NCBI RefSeq assembly: GCF_900112985.1
Contig: NZ_FONS01000013.1
Span: 41,391 to 105,390 of the forward strand
Source: Pedobacter antarcticus
Lineage (GTDB): Bacteria; Bacteroidota; Bacteroidia; Sphingobacteriales; Sphingobacteriaceae
Length of the DNA stretch: 64,000 nt
Reading direction: 5' to 3'
Below are positions 16,971 to 25,821 of the stretch, in pieces (position 1 is the stretch's first letter; each line of letters starts with the position of its first letter). A program made the translations under genes and the position numbers. Below the pieces are notes generated by a model that searched no databases, was not told the DNA's origin, and worked only from the letters and a program-made list of their open reading frames with translations.

Positions 16971-18134
16971 ATGTCTGAATGGATTAAGAGAACGATGGCA
17001 AAGGAGATAAGGGCGCGGATTAAACAATATCCGATATTGGCAGTGACCGGCCCAAGACAATCTGGCAAAACGACTTTGCTTAAAACCTTGTTTCCCGATT
17101 ATGAGTATCTATCTCTCGAAAATCTGGATAATAGGGATTTTGCCAAAGAGGATCCAAATGGTTTTCTTCAGCAATATCGTACTAAAACAATATTCGATGA
17201 AGTTCAGCGTGTACCGGAATTATTTTCTTATTTGCAAACAGCAGTTGATAAGTCCGGAGAAATGGGGCAATATATCCTTTCGGGGTCACAAAATTTTCAT
17301 TTACTTAAGCACATTACGCAGTCATTGGCAGGGCGCGTTGCACTCTTTCGACTCTTGCCTTTAGACACCCAAGAATTAGAACACGCTAAAAAACTGCCTG
17401 CAAATTATCTAGATGCCTGTATTCAGGGAGGATACCCTGCTGTTTATCATAGAGATTTAGATCCAACGGATTTTTACGCCAACTACATACGTACTTATAT
17501 TGAAAAAGACGTGACAGAGTTAATCCATATTCGTGACGTAAATACCTTCCGAACATTCCTGGGCTTATGCGCAGCTAGGGCAGGGCAACTTTTGAACTTG
17601 ACGGCTCTGGCTAATGATTGTAATATTTCGCAGCCTACCGCAAAGGCTTGGTTGTCTGTTCTAGAAAGTAGTTACCTTGTATTCTTACTACACCCTTATC
17701 ATGAGAACTTTAATAAACGTTTGGTGAAAACACCTAAACTCTATTTTTATGATGTTGGTTTATTGAACCATTTATTACAAATTCGTAAACCTGAAGAATT
17801 AGCTATAAATAGACTCAAGGGAAATATATTTGAGAATTTTGTGATCGCTAATTTCCAAAAGTTCAATGAGAATCGATACCAGCATCTCAATTATTATTTT
17901 TGGCAAGATCACAACGGGCTGGAAATTGATCTTCTGCTTAAAAATGCAAATGCATTTGATGTATATGAGATCAAATCTACTCAGACATTGGGCAGCGCTC
18001 TTTTTAAAAATCTGAAACATTTTATCGAGTTGGTAGATCCACAATCTGTTCGTCCGCATCTCGTGTATGGTGGTGAGCAAGCTTTAATTCGAAGTAACGT
18101 ACAGGTTTTACCTTGGAAAATGCTCGAGCAATAA
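16971..18134 (+). CDS. AAA ATPase with C-terminal DUF4143 domain
   Basis: 387 residues. Walker A is GPRQSGKTT (27-35), Walker B is TIFDEVQRVPE, and the sensor-like ILSGSQNFHLL and GRVALFRLLPL follow; this is the AAA_14 type. The C-terminal half is the DUF4143 module, including the helix-turn-helix-like LTALANDCNISQPTAKAWLS and the nuclease-fold-like NYYFWQDHNGLEIDLLL ... DVYEIKST (an E-x-D-x-L / E-x-K arrangement). The family is abundant and often multicopy in Bacteroidota; its function is unknown. The gene stands alone, flanked by repeats, and its upstream DNA is much more AT-rich than its neighbours, suggesting acquisition. Confidence 0.9.
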   Translation: MSEWIKRTMAKEIRARIKQYPILAVTGPRQSGKTTLLKTLFPDYEYLSLENLDNRDFAKEDPNGFLQQYRTKTIFDEVQRVPELFSYLQTAVDKSGEMGQYILSGSQNFHLLKHITQSLAGRVALFRLLPLDTQELEHAKKLPANYLDACIQGGYPAVYHRDLDPTDFYANYIRTYIEKDVTELIHIRDVNTFRTFLGLCAARAGQLLNLTALANDCNISQPTAKAWLSVLESSYLVFLLHPYHENFNKRLVKTPKLYFYDVGLLNHLLQIRKPEELAINRLKGNIFENFVIANFQKFNENRYQHLNYYFWQDHNGLEIDLLLKNANAFDVYEIKSTQTLGSALFKNLKHFIELVDPQSVRPHLVYGGEQALIRSNVQVLPWKMLEQ

Positions 18135-18268
18135 TGAAAAAGCTGAGATAACTGCCTTCTTGAAAAAGATTCTTTAATCAGATAATTATCATTAAACATT
18201 TGTGATTCAGTAAAAGATATCGTGAAAAAGTGTATTTTGGGTAAATCGTTGTTAAAAAAATTTCAGTT

Positions 18269-19144
18269 ATGAAAGATCTACAATTAGTATTAGCCGAGCC
18301 CTGTTTAGAACAATGGAATGACATGAAACAAACAGACGATGGGCGTTATTGTGATCGCTGTGAAAAAACCATTTTGGATCTCACTGACAAATCCGATGCG
18401 GAACTGCTCCGGTTTTTCAAAAACAAACAGGAAAATGTCTGCGGACGTCTGCTTTCCACTCAGCTCAATCGAAAACTGGTACAACCTTCTTCAGATTTAA
18501 GGTGGCATTGGTTGATGCCCCTGGCAATGGGTGCCGCAATAATTACCCCGGCACAGGCACAAAACCTGAAACCACTAATAGTAAACGCTGATAAAATGGC
18601 AGCTTCGGCTCCGGTTTCGGTAGATTCAGTGGCAAAAACATCCGTAGTACGAGATACTCTTAACGGAATGGTAGTAGATAATTTCACTGGGAAACCTTTG
18701 ACCGGAGTAAAGGTCAGGCAAAAACATTTCGAAAACGTGCTGGCCATAACAGACAGCACCGGTAGATTTGAGATTGGTACAACTAATAAGGACATTGCAG
18801 CTCCGTTTATTTTCGAATTAGATGGCTATTCCGCGGTGGAGACATCTCTAAATGATAACATAATAGTTAAGCTGACTACTGTGATTACAATTAGGTTAGG
18901 CGGAGTATCTACTGTAGCTTTAGATAAAAAGCCTTTGCTCGTGGTCTATGCCGGTAAGGATAGCTGTACCATCGATGTCTCGAGAATGAAGGAGATACCA
19001 CCAGAATGGATAGAGAAACTAGAAGTATTAAAAGATGCAAAAGCAGCAGTTGCAGTTTACGGGTCTAAAGCCGCCTATGGCGTCATAATAATAGAGATTA
19101 AAGAAGCCCACGCAAAGAAATTCGATTTCTCACAGAAAAATTAA
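18269..19144 (+). CDS. Membrane protein with four-cysteine N-terminus, CarboxypepD_reg-like and TonB-plug-like domains
   Basis: 291 residues. The N-terminal part has four cysteines (Cys12, Cys28, Cys31, Cys58) in EPCLEQW, YCDRCEKT and NVCGR, possibly a metal site. A hydrophobic stretch (about 80-97, WLMPLAMGAAIITPAQAQ) looks like a membrane segment or late signal. Residues about 130-190 (LNGMVVDNFTGKPLTGVKV, TDSTGRFEI) are a CarboxypepD regulatory-like beta sandwich. The tail EWIEKLEVLKDAKAAVAVYG resembles the end of a TonB plug domain. I recognise the architecture as common in Bacteroidota but not its function. It is convergent with kup, 7 bp apart. Confidence 0.8.
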   Translation: MKDLQLVLAEPCLEQWNDMKQTDDGRYCDRCEKTILDLTDKSDAELLRFFKNKQENVCGRLLSTQLNRKLVQPSSDLRWHWLMPLAMGAAIITPAQAQNLKPLIVNADKMAASAPVSVDSVAKTSVVRDTLNGMVVDNFTGKPLTGVKVRQKHFENVLAITDSTGRFEIGTTNKDIAAPFIFELDGYSAVETSLNDNIIVKLTTVITIRLGGVSTVALDKKPLLVVYAGKDSCTIDVSRMKEIPPEWIEKLEVLKDAKAAVAVYGSKAAYGVIIIEIKEAHAKKFDFSQKN

Positions 19145-19151
19145 CGTGCAC

Positions 19152-21104
19152 TTACACGGGCAGCCTATTGAGTTCAATATCATCTGGCGTTACAAAAATG
19201 AGCGGTACCTTCTCTACATCTACATAACTGGAATCAAGGCCAAAACTCTTCTCTTCTGAAAGACTTAATTTTTTAAGAATGAAATAATAGTTCATAATCG
19301 TTTTTTCATAGAAACTCAATTTGGAGAAGCGCGATAAATGTTTCTCCAGCAGCACAAACCGGAAATCACCAGCAATCTTGTGTTTGTTTAAAGAAGTGTA
19401 TTGACTGGTAATATCAACTTCTCCGTTTTTCACCAGTTCTTCAATCACCTTACGGTACAGCAGATTTACACTCTGCTCCACACGGAACCCTAATCGGAAA
19501 TCAATCCGTATTAATTTGCCAGGTATCAGAAACTCCACTTTATAATCCCTTGTAAAAGGCTCATCAACAACATCGACATGAACCAGCCAGTAAATATCGG
19601 CACGCTTTGGTTCTTTCTGAATTATGGAGTAAATAATCTTGGATTCTATTTCGGTCTTGAAATTAGCACTGGTCAGATAAACAAGCTGTGATGAATATTT
19701 CGGCACACTGATATCATCGCTTAATTCTGAAATCAGCTGGTAATAGTCTTCGATCTCTACATATTTAACAAACCTGTTTTTAATCTTCCTGGATACAAAC
19801 CAGCTCCACATTACCGTGAATAAAGTCGCTCCGATCAGCACGGTAACAAATCCGCCATGAAAGAATTTAGTCATATTTCCCGCAAGAAAAGCCAGTTCAA
19901 GCATCCCATAGACTAACAGAAAGATAGCGATAATATATCGTGGTACTTTTTTCGTTCGCATATAAACTGCAACAAGAATAGTGGTGGCCAGAAAGGTCAT
20001 ATTGATCGCCAGTCCATAAGCACCTTCCATGTTAATGGATTTTTTGAAGATCAATACAATAGTAATACACCCGGCACAAAGTAACCAGTTAATTGAAGGC
20101 ACATAAATCTGTCCTTTCTGATTACTTGGATAATTGATTCTGACTTTAGGCCACAAATTAAGTCTTACGGCTTCCGCAATTAAGGTGAATGATCCGGTTA
20201 TCATTGCCTGGCTTGCTATAACTGCTGCAATAGTCGCGAGCGCCACCATATATAACAGAAAGGGTGCAGGAACCAATTCATAGAAAGGATTCAATGTTTT
20301 ATCATAATGCGGGTGCTGCAACAGCCATACCCCCTGCCCCAGATAATTGATGATCAATGTTAATTTCACAAAAATCCAGCTGACCCTGATATTTTTTCTC
20401 CCACAATGCCCAAGATCAGAATAAAGCGCTTCTGCCCCCGTTGTACAAAGAAACACACCTCCCAGAATAATGAGTGCCATTGGGTTAGTCACAATCAGGT
20501 GTCCGGCGTAGTAGGGATTTAAGGCTTTCAGTATAGTGAAATCCTGTACCACGTAATGAACGCCTAATACGCCCAAAGCAGTGAACCAAAGAAACATGAC
20601 CGGCCCGAAAAGTTTGCCAACCAGGCTGGTTCCAAATTGCTGAATTATAAAAAGAAGGGTAATAATAACTAAGACGATAGGAATAACCTGCACATGTGGA
20701 AACTTAACCTGAAGTCCTTCAATAGCAGTTGTGACGGTTATACTAGGTGTAATAATTCCATCTGCCAGCAATGCACAGCCCCCGATCACTGCAGGTATAA
20801 CAAGCCACCTGGCTTTTTTCCGGACAAGTGAGTATAAAGAGAAGATCCCGCCCTCTCCTTTATTATCTGCCCGGAGCGTAATTACTACATATTTTATTGT
20901 AGTCTGCAGGGTAAGTGTCCAGATAATACAGGAAAGCGCTCCCAGTACAAGATCTGTAGAGATTTGCTGACCACCATCACTGACGGTATTAAATATTGCC
21001 CGTAGTGTGTATAAGGGTGATGTACCGATATCACCATACACAATTCCTAAACTGATAAGCAGGCCTGCCGCCGAGAGTTTGCTTAAATTCTTTTGATCTG
21101 ACAC
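19152..21104 (-). CDS. kup: KUP-family potassium uptake protein
   Basis: 650 residues. It opens with LSAAGLLISLGIVYGDIGTSPLYTLRAIF-type family sequence (GDIGTSPLY is the signature). About twelve membrane helices fill the first 430 residues, with GGCALLADGIITPSIT and FLCTTGAEALYSDLGH as further signatures. A soluble C-terminal domain of about 220 residues follows. It is a K+/H+ symporter of the inner membrane. The gene has a structured 5' leader. Confidence 0.96.
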   Translation of the reverse strand: MSDQKNLSKLSAAGLLISLGIVYGDIGTSPLYTLRAIFNTVSDGGQQISTDLVLGALSCIIWTLTLQTTIKYVVITLRADNKGEGGIFSLYSLVRKKARWLVIPAVIGGCALLADGIITPSITVTTAIEGLQVKFPHVQVIPIVLVIITLLFIIQQFGTSLVGKLFGPVMFLWFTALGVLGVHYVVQDFTILKALNPYYAGHLIVTNPMALIILGGVFLCTTGAEALYSDLGHCGRKNIRVSWIFVKLTLIINYLGQGVWLLQHPHYDKTLNPFYELVPAPFLLYMVALATIAAVIASQAMITGSFTLIAEAVRLNLWPKVRINYPSNQKGQIYVPSINWLLCAGCITIVLIFKKSINMEGAYGLAINMTFLATTILVAVYMRTKKVPRYIIAIFLLVYGMLELAFLAGNMTKFFHGGFVTVLIGATLFTVMWSWFVSRKIKNRFVKYVEIEDYYQLISELSDDISVPKYSSQLVYLTSANFKTEIESKIIYSIIQKEPKRADIYWLVHVDVVDEPFTRDYKVEFLIPGKLIRIDFRLGFRVEQSVNLLYRKVIEELVKNGEVDITSQYTSLNKHKIAGDFRFVLLEKHLSRFSKLSFYEKTIMNYYFILKKLSLSEEKSFGLDSSYVDVEKVPLIFVTPDDIELNRLPV

Positions 21105-21144
21105 TTTTTTCTATTGTATATTATAAATATTCGAAGTAAATTAA

Positions 21145-21198
21145 GGCGCTGTTAAATATGTGTAACATTTATTATAGATTTACACAAATGACAGCGCC
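21145..21198 (-). promoter_or_regulatory. Nested hairpin in the kup upstream region
   Basis: GGCGCTGT (21145-21152) pairs with ACAGCGCC (21191-21198). Inside it TGTGTAA pairs with TTACACA around a 14-base AT-rich loop. It lies 41-94 bp upstream of the kup start and is not followed by a T-run, so it is not a plain terminator. It could be an RNA leader element of kup, or an operator for kup and the divergent T9SS gene. Confidence 0.55.
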
Positions 21199-21292
21199 GA
21201 ATATAAATTTGACAGGTTAAAAATAGCATTGAGTATGATTTAAACAGCAACAACTGTTAAATTGTGTTAAATATTGTCCTTATGCCTGAATC

Positions 21293-21325
21293 TTTGATTA
21301 TTCTGTAGAATTATTTCTACTTTTG
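21293..21325 (+). promoter_or_regulatory. Promoter of the small T9SS protein (TTTG-N21-TACTTTTG)
   Basis: TTTG at 21293-21296 and TACTTTTG at 21318-21325 match the Bacteroidota -33 and -7 elements with 21 bp between them. The ATG at 21335 follows 9 bp after the -7 box. A possible TTG start at 21323 would lie inside the box, so it is rejected. Confidence 0.65.
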
Positions 21326-21334
21326 AAGCGACAG

Positions 21335-21850
21335 ATGAACATAAAAACTAAAACGGTCTCACTTATTTATATACTCAGCATTACATGCATGAGTGTACTG
21401 TGCAGCGTTTCTGTTTTTGCCCAACGTTCTGACAGTATAGCAAACAATGCCAAATACAAACGTATTGTAAAAACCCCGCAAATTAAAGGTGATGTTCCTA
21501 GTTACAAACCCAGCTATATGCCTGGTTCGTCCTTCAACCCCAATAACAGCGTAGTTTCTTCCAATAAGCAAAATGGCAAACAGGATAAGATCCTCTCTGT
21601 AATGAGAGTTTATCCTAACCCGGTTGATGACCAGATTAACTTGACTATCAGACTGGAGCGCGAAAGTAATCTGACCATAAAGATTATGGACCTGCTCGGT
21701 AATGAAGTGGTTACTCTTTCTAATGAACGTCTCTCCGCCGGAGAGCAAACCAAAACCTTCACTATTCCCAACCGTCTGAACAGTGGAATCTATTTTCTGC
21801 GTTTTGTTGCAGGTTCAGAAACCGTCGTGAAGCGGATCTCCGTATTATAA
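21335..21850 (+). CDS. Small secreted protein with T9SS type A sorting domain
   Basis: 171 residues: a signal peptide (1-30, ending SVSVFAQ), a low-complexity Ser/Asn/Pro/Lys linker (31-85), then a complete type A C-terminal sorting domain (about 86-171) with VMRVYPNPVDDQINL, IMDLLGNEVVTL and NSGIYFLRF. The sorting domain directs export through the type IX system and surface attachment. There is almost no cargo domain, which is unusual. The nearby genes give no hint of function. Confidence 0.88.
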   Translation: MNIKTKTVSLIYILSITCMSVLCSVSVFAQRSDSIANNAKYKRIVKTPQIKGDVPSYKPSYMPGSSFNPNNSVVSSNKQNGKQDKILSVMRVYPNPVDDQINLTIRLERESNLTIKIMDLLGNEVVTLSNERLSAGEQTKTFTIPNRLNSGIYFLRFVAGSETVVKRISVL

Positions 21851-21941
21851 TTTTCGGGAAGCAATCTTTTTTTTAATGGATATCGTTTACTTTTACGGTT
21901 GAGGCATCCTGTATGCTTATTTTTAATCCAATAATCCGCAC

Positions 21942-22553
21942 ATGAAAATAATTGCTATCGGCCGCAACTATGCCGCCCACGCTAAAGAACTCAATAATCC
22001 CGTTCCTTCCACACCGGTAATTTTTATGAAACCGGATACCGCAGTCCTTAAAGATAACCGTCCTTTTTATATTCCTGATTTTTCCAGTGATATCCATTAT
22101 GAACTTGAGGTAGTTCTAAAAATCTGTAAAGAGGGTAAACATATTGCCGAGAAATTCGCTGCCAGCTATTTCGATGAGGTTGGTCTTGGGATAGATTTCA
22201 CAGCAAGAGACCTCCAGGCACAGCATAAAGAAAAGGGATTACCCTGGGAATTGGCTAAAGCTTTTGACAACTCCGCCGCCCTGAGCCGTTTTATCCCTAA
22301 AGAACAAATCGACGATCTGGGAAACCTGGATTTTGAATTAAAAATTAACGGAGAAACCCGCCAACATGGAAATACCCGTGATATCTTATTTTCATTTGAA
22401 AAAATCATCTCATTTGTATCTGGTTATATCACGCTTAAAAAAGGTGATCTGATTTTTACCGGCACCCCGGAAGGTGTAGGTCGCGTAGAAAAAGGTGACA
22501 AACTGGAAGCCTGGATGGCAAATGAACAATTTCTGAATTTTGATATTAAATAA
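21942..22553 (+). CDS. Fumarylacetoacetate hydrolase-family protein
   Basis: 203 residues, the short single-domain FAH fold. It begins MKIIAIGRNYAAHAKEL. The metal ligands are expected in HYELEVVLKI and GIDFTARDLQ; KAFDNSAALS and GDLIFTGTPEGVG are further family blocks. Relatives hydrolyse or decarboxylate acylpyruvates and oxaloacetate in the cytoplasm; the specific substrate is not shown. The M23 gene starts 6 bp after the stop, suggesting cotranscription. Confidence 0.93.
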   Translation: MKIIAIGRNYAAHAKELNNPVPSTPVIFMKPDTAVLKDNRPFYIPDFSSDIHYELEVVLKICKEGKHIAEKFAASYFDEVGLGIDFTARDLQAQHKEKGLPWELAKAFDNSAALSRFIPKEQIDDLGNLDFELKINGETRQHGNTRDILFSFEKIISFVSGYITLKKGDLIFTGTPEGVGRVEKGDKLEAWMANEQFLNFDIK

Positions 22554-22559
22554 GTGTTG

Positions 22560-24281
22560 ATGATAAAAAAAGGATTGCTATTATTCTGCTTTGGACTCTC
22601 GGTCCTTTCCGCCGGAGCACAGCAGATATACAGTAACAACAAATACCCCCTGGTAGATTTCCGTCAGCCGCTTGATATTACACCCGTCGCACTTTCTGGT
22701 TCTTTCGGAGAAATCCGGGGTAACCATTTTCATTCGGGAATGGACTTTAGGACTAATCAGCGGGAAGGTTATCCGGTGTATGCGATAGCTGATGGCTATG
22801 TCTCCAGAATGCGTGTACAAAATAGCGGTTTCGGATTGGCGTTATACCTCACACACCCTAACGGATACACTTCAGTATACGGGCACTTGTCAAGGTTCGC
22901 GCCTCAGATTGATCGGGCTGTGAAGGACCTGGAATACCAGAAAAAGACGTTTGAACTGGATGAGTTTCCGGATGCAGCAGCTTTCCCGGTACACAAGGGA
23001 GATATCATAGCTTATTCTGGTAACCGGGGTAGTTCCGGCGGGCCGCACCTGCATTTCGAAATCAGAGACAGTAAAACAGAGCAGACCATTAATCCGCAAT
23101 TATTCGGTATTCAGGTTCCAGATAATATCCCACCTGTTATTTCGGCATTATACGTCTATCAAACAAATCAAAAATCTTTTAACGAATTTACTCCGAAAAA
23201 GGGATTGCCTATAACGGGGGCAAATGGAAGTTATAAACTAACGCAGCAAACTGTTGTACCGGTAAGTGGAGAAATTGGTTTCGGAATCTCTGCAAATGAC
23301 CGCCACAATGGTGCTTCGGGCAACAATGGCGTTTATGCAATCAGACTGGAGCTGGATGGTAAAATAATTTACACTTCTGCTGTAGAACGCTTTGCATTTG
23401 AGAACAGTAAGGCTATTAATTCCCATATTGATTATCCTGCCTTCATGACAACTCGCAGAACTATTCAAAAAAGCTTTGTTGACCCTGGAAATCCTTTGCA
23501 GATCTACAGCAGCCTGATTAATAATGGCCGGATACTGCTTGGAGATACCAATGTGCATCAGGTAAGATACCTGGTTAGTGATGGGAAAGGTAATGAAAGT
23601 ATATTAGCCTTCCAGATCAGATCTGACGGAAGGTCTGCTATTCAAACACCTGAAGCGCCTGAAGGTGTATCAATGTCATATGGGAAAGATAATGATTTCA
23701 GTGCCGAAGGAATAAAGCTTCGCCTGGCTAAGGGCACACTTTACAATGATCTGAAACTTACCTATAAAGTACGTCCCAAACCAGCTACGGGAGCCTATTC
23801 GCGAATACATCAGATCCATAATAACCTGGTTCCGCTGCATACGGGGTTTGAACTCTGGATTAAACCGGATGTAGACATGGGTATGCTTAAAGATAAGGCT
23901 GTGATTGTAAGTACTTCCGGCGGATCACAGGGCGGAGTTTACGATCAGGGCTATATAAAAGGAACTCCACGGGCTTTTGGAAGTTATTATATCGCTGTTG
24001 ACACTGTAGCACCCACGATTGCACCGCTTAACATTGCTGAAGGCAAAAATATGAAGGGAATTGCCCGGATGAATTTCAGACTCAGGGATAATCTTTCCGG
24101 CATTAAAAGCTTTAATGGCTATATTGACGGTGCATGGGTCTTAATGGAGTTCGACACGAAAACAGCGACACTCTGGCATACTTTTGATGAGCGCACAGCC
24201 AGCGGTAAACACGATTTTAAACTGATTGTGGAAGATATGAAAGGAAACTCCAGAACCTATACCGCGAATTTTTATCGTTAA
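22560..24281 (+). CDS. M23-family metallopeptidase (LytM-like endopeptidase)
   Basis: 573 residues from the ATG at 22560 (GTG and TTG codons just before it also lie in frame). The signal peptide ends at VLSAGAQ. The M23 domain is N-terminal: His58 and Asp62 in HSGMD, His109 in YGHL, and His163/His165 in GPHLHFE, a full zinc and catalytic set. The remaining about 390 residues are beta-rich and probably bind cell wall or partners. Known family role: cleaving peptidoglycan cross-bridges or activating amidases in the periplasm. Confidence 0.93.
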   Translation: MIKKGLLLFCFGLSVLSAGAQQIYSNNKYPLVDFRQPLDITPVALSGSFGEIRGNHFHSGMDFRTNQREGYPVYAIADGYVSRMRVQNSGFGLALYLTHPNGYTSVYGHLSRFAPQIDRAVKDLEYQKKTFELDEFPDAAAFPVHKGDIIAYSGNRGSSGGPHLHFEIRDSKTEQTINPQLFGIQVPDNIPPVISALYVYQTNQKSFNEFTPKKGLPITGANGSYKLTQQTVVPVSGEIGFGISANDRHNGASGNNGVYAIRLELDGKIIYTSAVERFAFENSKAINSHIDYPAFMTTRRTIQKSFVDPGNPLQIYSSLINNGRILLGDTNVHQVRYLVSDGKGNESILAFQIRSDGRSAIQTPEAPEGVSMSYGKDNDFSAEGIKLRLAKGTLYNDLKLTYKVRPKPATGAYSRIHQIHNNLVPLHTGFELWIKPDVDMGMLKDKAVIVSTSGGSQGGVYDQGYIKGTPRAFGSYYIAVDTVAPTIAPLNIAEGKNMKGIARMNFRLRDNLSGIKSFNGYIDGAWVLMEFDTKTATLWHTFDERTASGKHDFKLIVEDMKGNSRTYTANFYR

Positions 24282-24367
24282 GTATTATACGTGGATTTGA
24301 CGCGTTATTGTAATAATCGGGGGCATTGTAAGTCCTTGTATAGAGAAATTAGTTATATTTAAAGACG

Positions 24368-24844
24368 ATGAATATATTGACAGAGGGCCAGAAGGCTCCG
24401 GACTTTAAAGTGGCCGACCAGGATGGAAATCAGGTTAGCCTGAAAGACTTCCAGGGAAAAACTGTGGTATTGTATTTTTATCCTAAAGACAATACTCCTG
24501 GTTGTACAGCCGAAGCTTGTGACTTCAGAGATAATTACGCCGGTTTAGTGTCCAAAGGCATAGCTGTACTCGGTGTAAGTACCGATCCTGAACTTTCTCA
24601 CCAAAAATTTGCAGCAAAATATCAGCTTCCCTTCCCCCTGCTTGCCGACACCGATCAGCAACTGGTTCAGGCCTATGGCGTCTGGGGTGAAAAAAACATG
24701 TACGGCAAAAAATATATGGGTATCAACAGGACAACCTTTATTATTTCCGGAGACGGTACTATCGCACATATTATCCAAAAAGTAGATACGAAAAATGCAA
24801 CTGCACAGGTTCTGGCACTTCTGGACCAGCCCGCAGGTGCATGA
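24368..24844 (+). CDS. bcp: Thioredoxin-dependent thiol peroxidase (peroxiredoxin Q)
   Basis: 158 residues. The peroxidatic Cys46 is in FYPKDNTPGCTAEACDFRD, with the resolving Cys51 five residues on, which is typical of the Bcp/PrxQ group. It reduces hydroperoxides in the cytoplasm, recycled by thioredoxin (trxA lies at 31.7 kb). It is followed after 28 bp by the transketolase genes. Confidence 0.96.
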   Translation: MNILTEGQKAPDFKVADQDGNQVSLKDFQGKTVVLYFYPKDNTPGCTAEACDFRDNYAGLVSKGIAVLGVSTDPELSHQKFAAKYQLPFPLLADTDQQLVQAYGVWGEKNMYGKKYMGINRTTFIISGDGTIAHIIQKVDTKNATAQVLALLDQPAGA

Positions 24845-24872
24845 TTATAAATAGTCAAACAATCCCAATTAA

Positions 24873-25718
24873 ATGAAACATACAATCAATGAATTAGAGG
24901 ACATTGTTTCTCAGGTACGAAGAGATATCGTCAGAATGGTACACAGCTGTCAGTCAGGTCACCCGGGCGGTTCACTGGGCTGTGCTGAGTTTTTAACCGC
25001 ACTGTATTTTGAAACCATGAACCATTCTAAGGATTTTAACATGGATGGCGCAGGAGAAGATTTATTCTTCCTGTCTAACGGACATATTTCCCCTGTATTT
25101 TACAGCGTACTGGCACGTTCGGGTTATTTCCCGATTGCAGAACTTGCAACTTTCAGAAAATTAAATTCACGTGTTCAGGGTCACCCAACAACACACGAAG
25201 GTTTACCCGGTATAAGAATTGCTTCAGGCTCATTAGGACAAGGAATGTCTGTGGCAATTGGTGCTGCATTAACTAAAAAACTAAATAAAGATCACTCCCT
25301 GATTTTTAGTCTTCATGGCGATGGTGAATTACAGGAAGGTCAGAACTGGGAAGCTATTATGTTTGCCCCACACAATAAAGTTGACAACCTGATTGCCACT
25401 ATCGATTATAACGGACAACAGATCGACGGTCCGGTAGAACAGGTTCTTTCCCTGGAAAACCTGCAAACCAAATTTGAAGCATTCGGATGGCATGTAATTA
25501 CTTCCAATGGAAATAACATGGAAGATATCGTAAAATCTCTGGAGTATGCTAAATCACTTACCGGTAAAGGTAAACCGATTTTAAATTTGATGAGCACACA
25601 AATGGGACACGGTGTCGATTTCATGGTAGGTTCACATAAATGGCATGGTACGGCGCCAAATGATGAGCAGCTTGCTTCTGCACTGAACCAGAATAAAGAA
25701 ACTTTAGGAGATTACTAA
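24873..25718 (+). CDS. Transketolase, N-terminal subunit
   Basis: 281 residues, only the thiamine-diphosphate-binding half. It shows HSCQSGHPGGSLGCAEFL, SNGHISPVFYS, GSLGQGMSVAIG and the TPP/Mg motif HGDGELQEGQNWEA. The pyrimidine-binding half is encoded separately by the next gene. Together they form the two-chain transketolase of the pentose phosphate pathway, a known alternative to the single-chain enzyme. Confidence 0.94.
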   Translation: MKHTINELEDIVSQVRRDIVRMVHSCQSGHPGGSLGCAEFLTALYFETMNHSKDFNMDGAGEDLFFLSNGHISPVFYSVLARSGYFPIAELATFRKLNSRVQGHPTTHEGLPGIRIASGSLGQGMSVAIGAALTKKLNKDHSLIFSLHGDGELQEGQNWEAIMFAPHNKVDNLIATIDYNGQQIDGPVEQVLSLENLQTKFEAFGWHVITSNGNNMEDIVKSLEYAKSLTGKGKPILNLMSTQMGHGVDFMVGSHKWHGTAPNDEQLASALNQNKETLGDY

Positions 25719-25821
25719 TCTTTTAAAAAACTATTGATGTATCCCTGAAGGATTCAGATTTTATGCTCACCAAAGCGATGAGATGACGATAAATCATACA
25801 CGCTTAAGACAAAAGATTCTA

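Noticed and set aside
21145..21198. Known c-di-AMP (ydaO) riboswitch upstream of kup
   Set aside because: The element is a simple nested hairpin and lacks the ydaO conserved core.
21323..21334. TTG start for the T9SS protein
   Set aside because: It falls inside the -7 promoter box; the ATG at 21335 gives a proper signal peptide.
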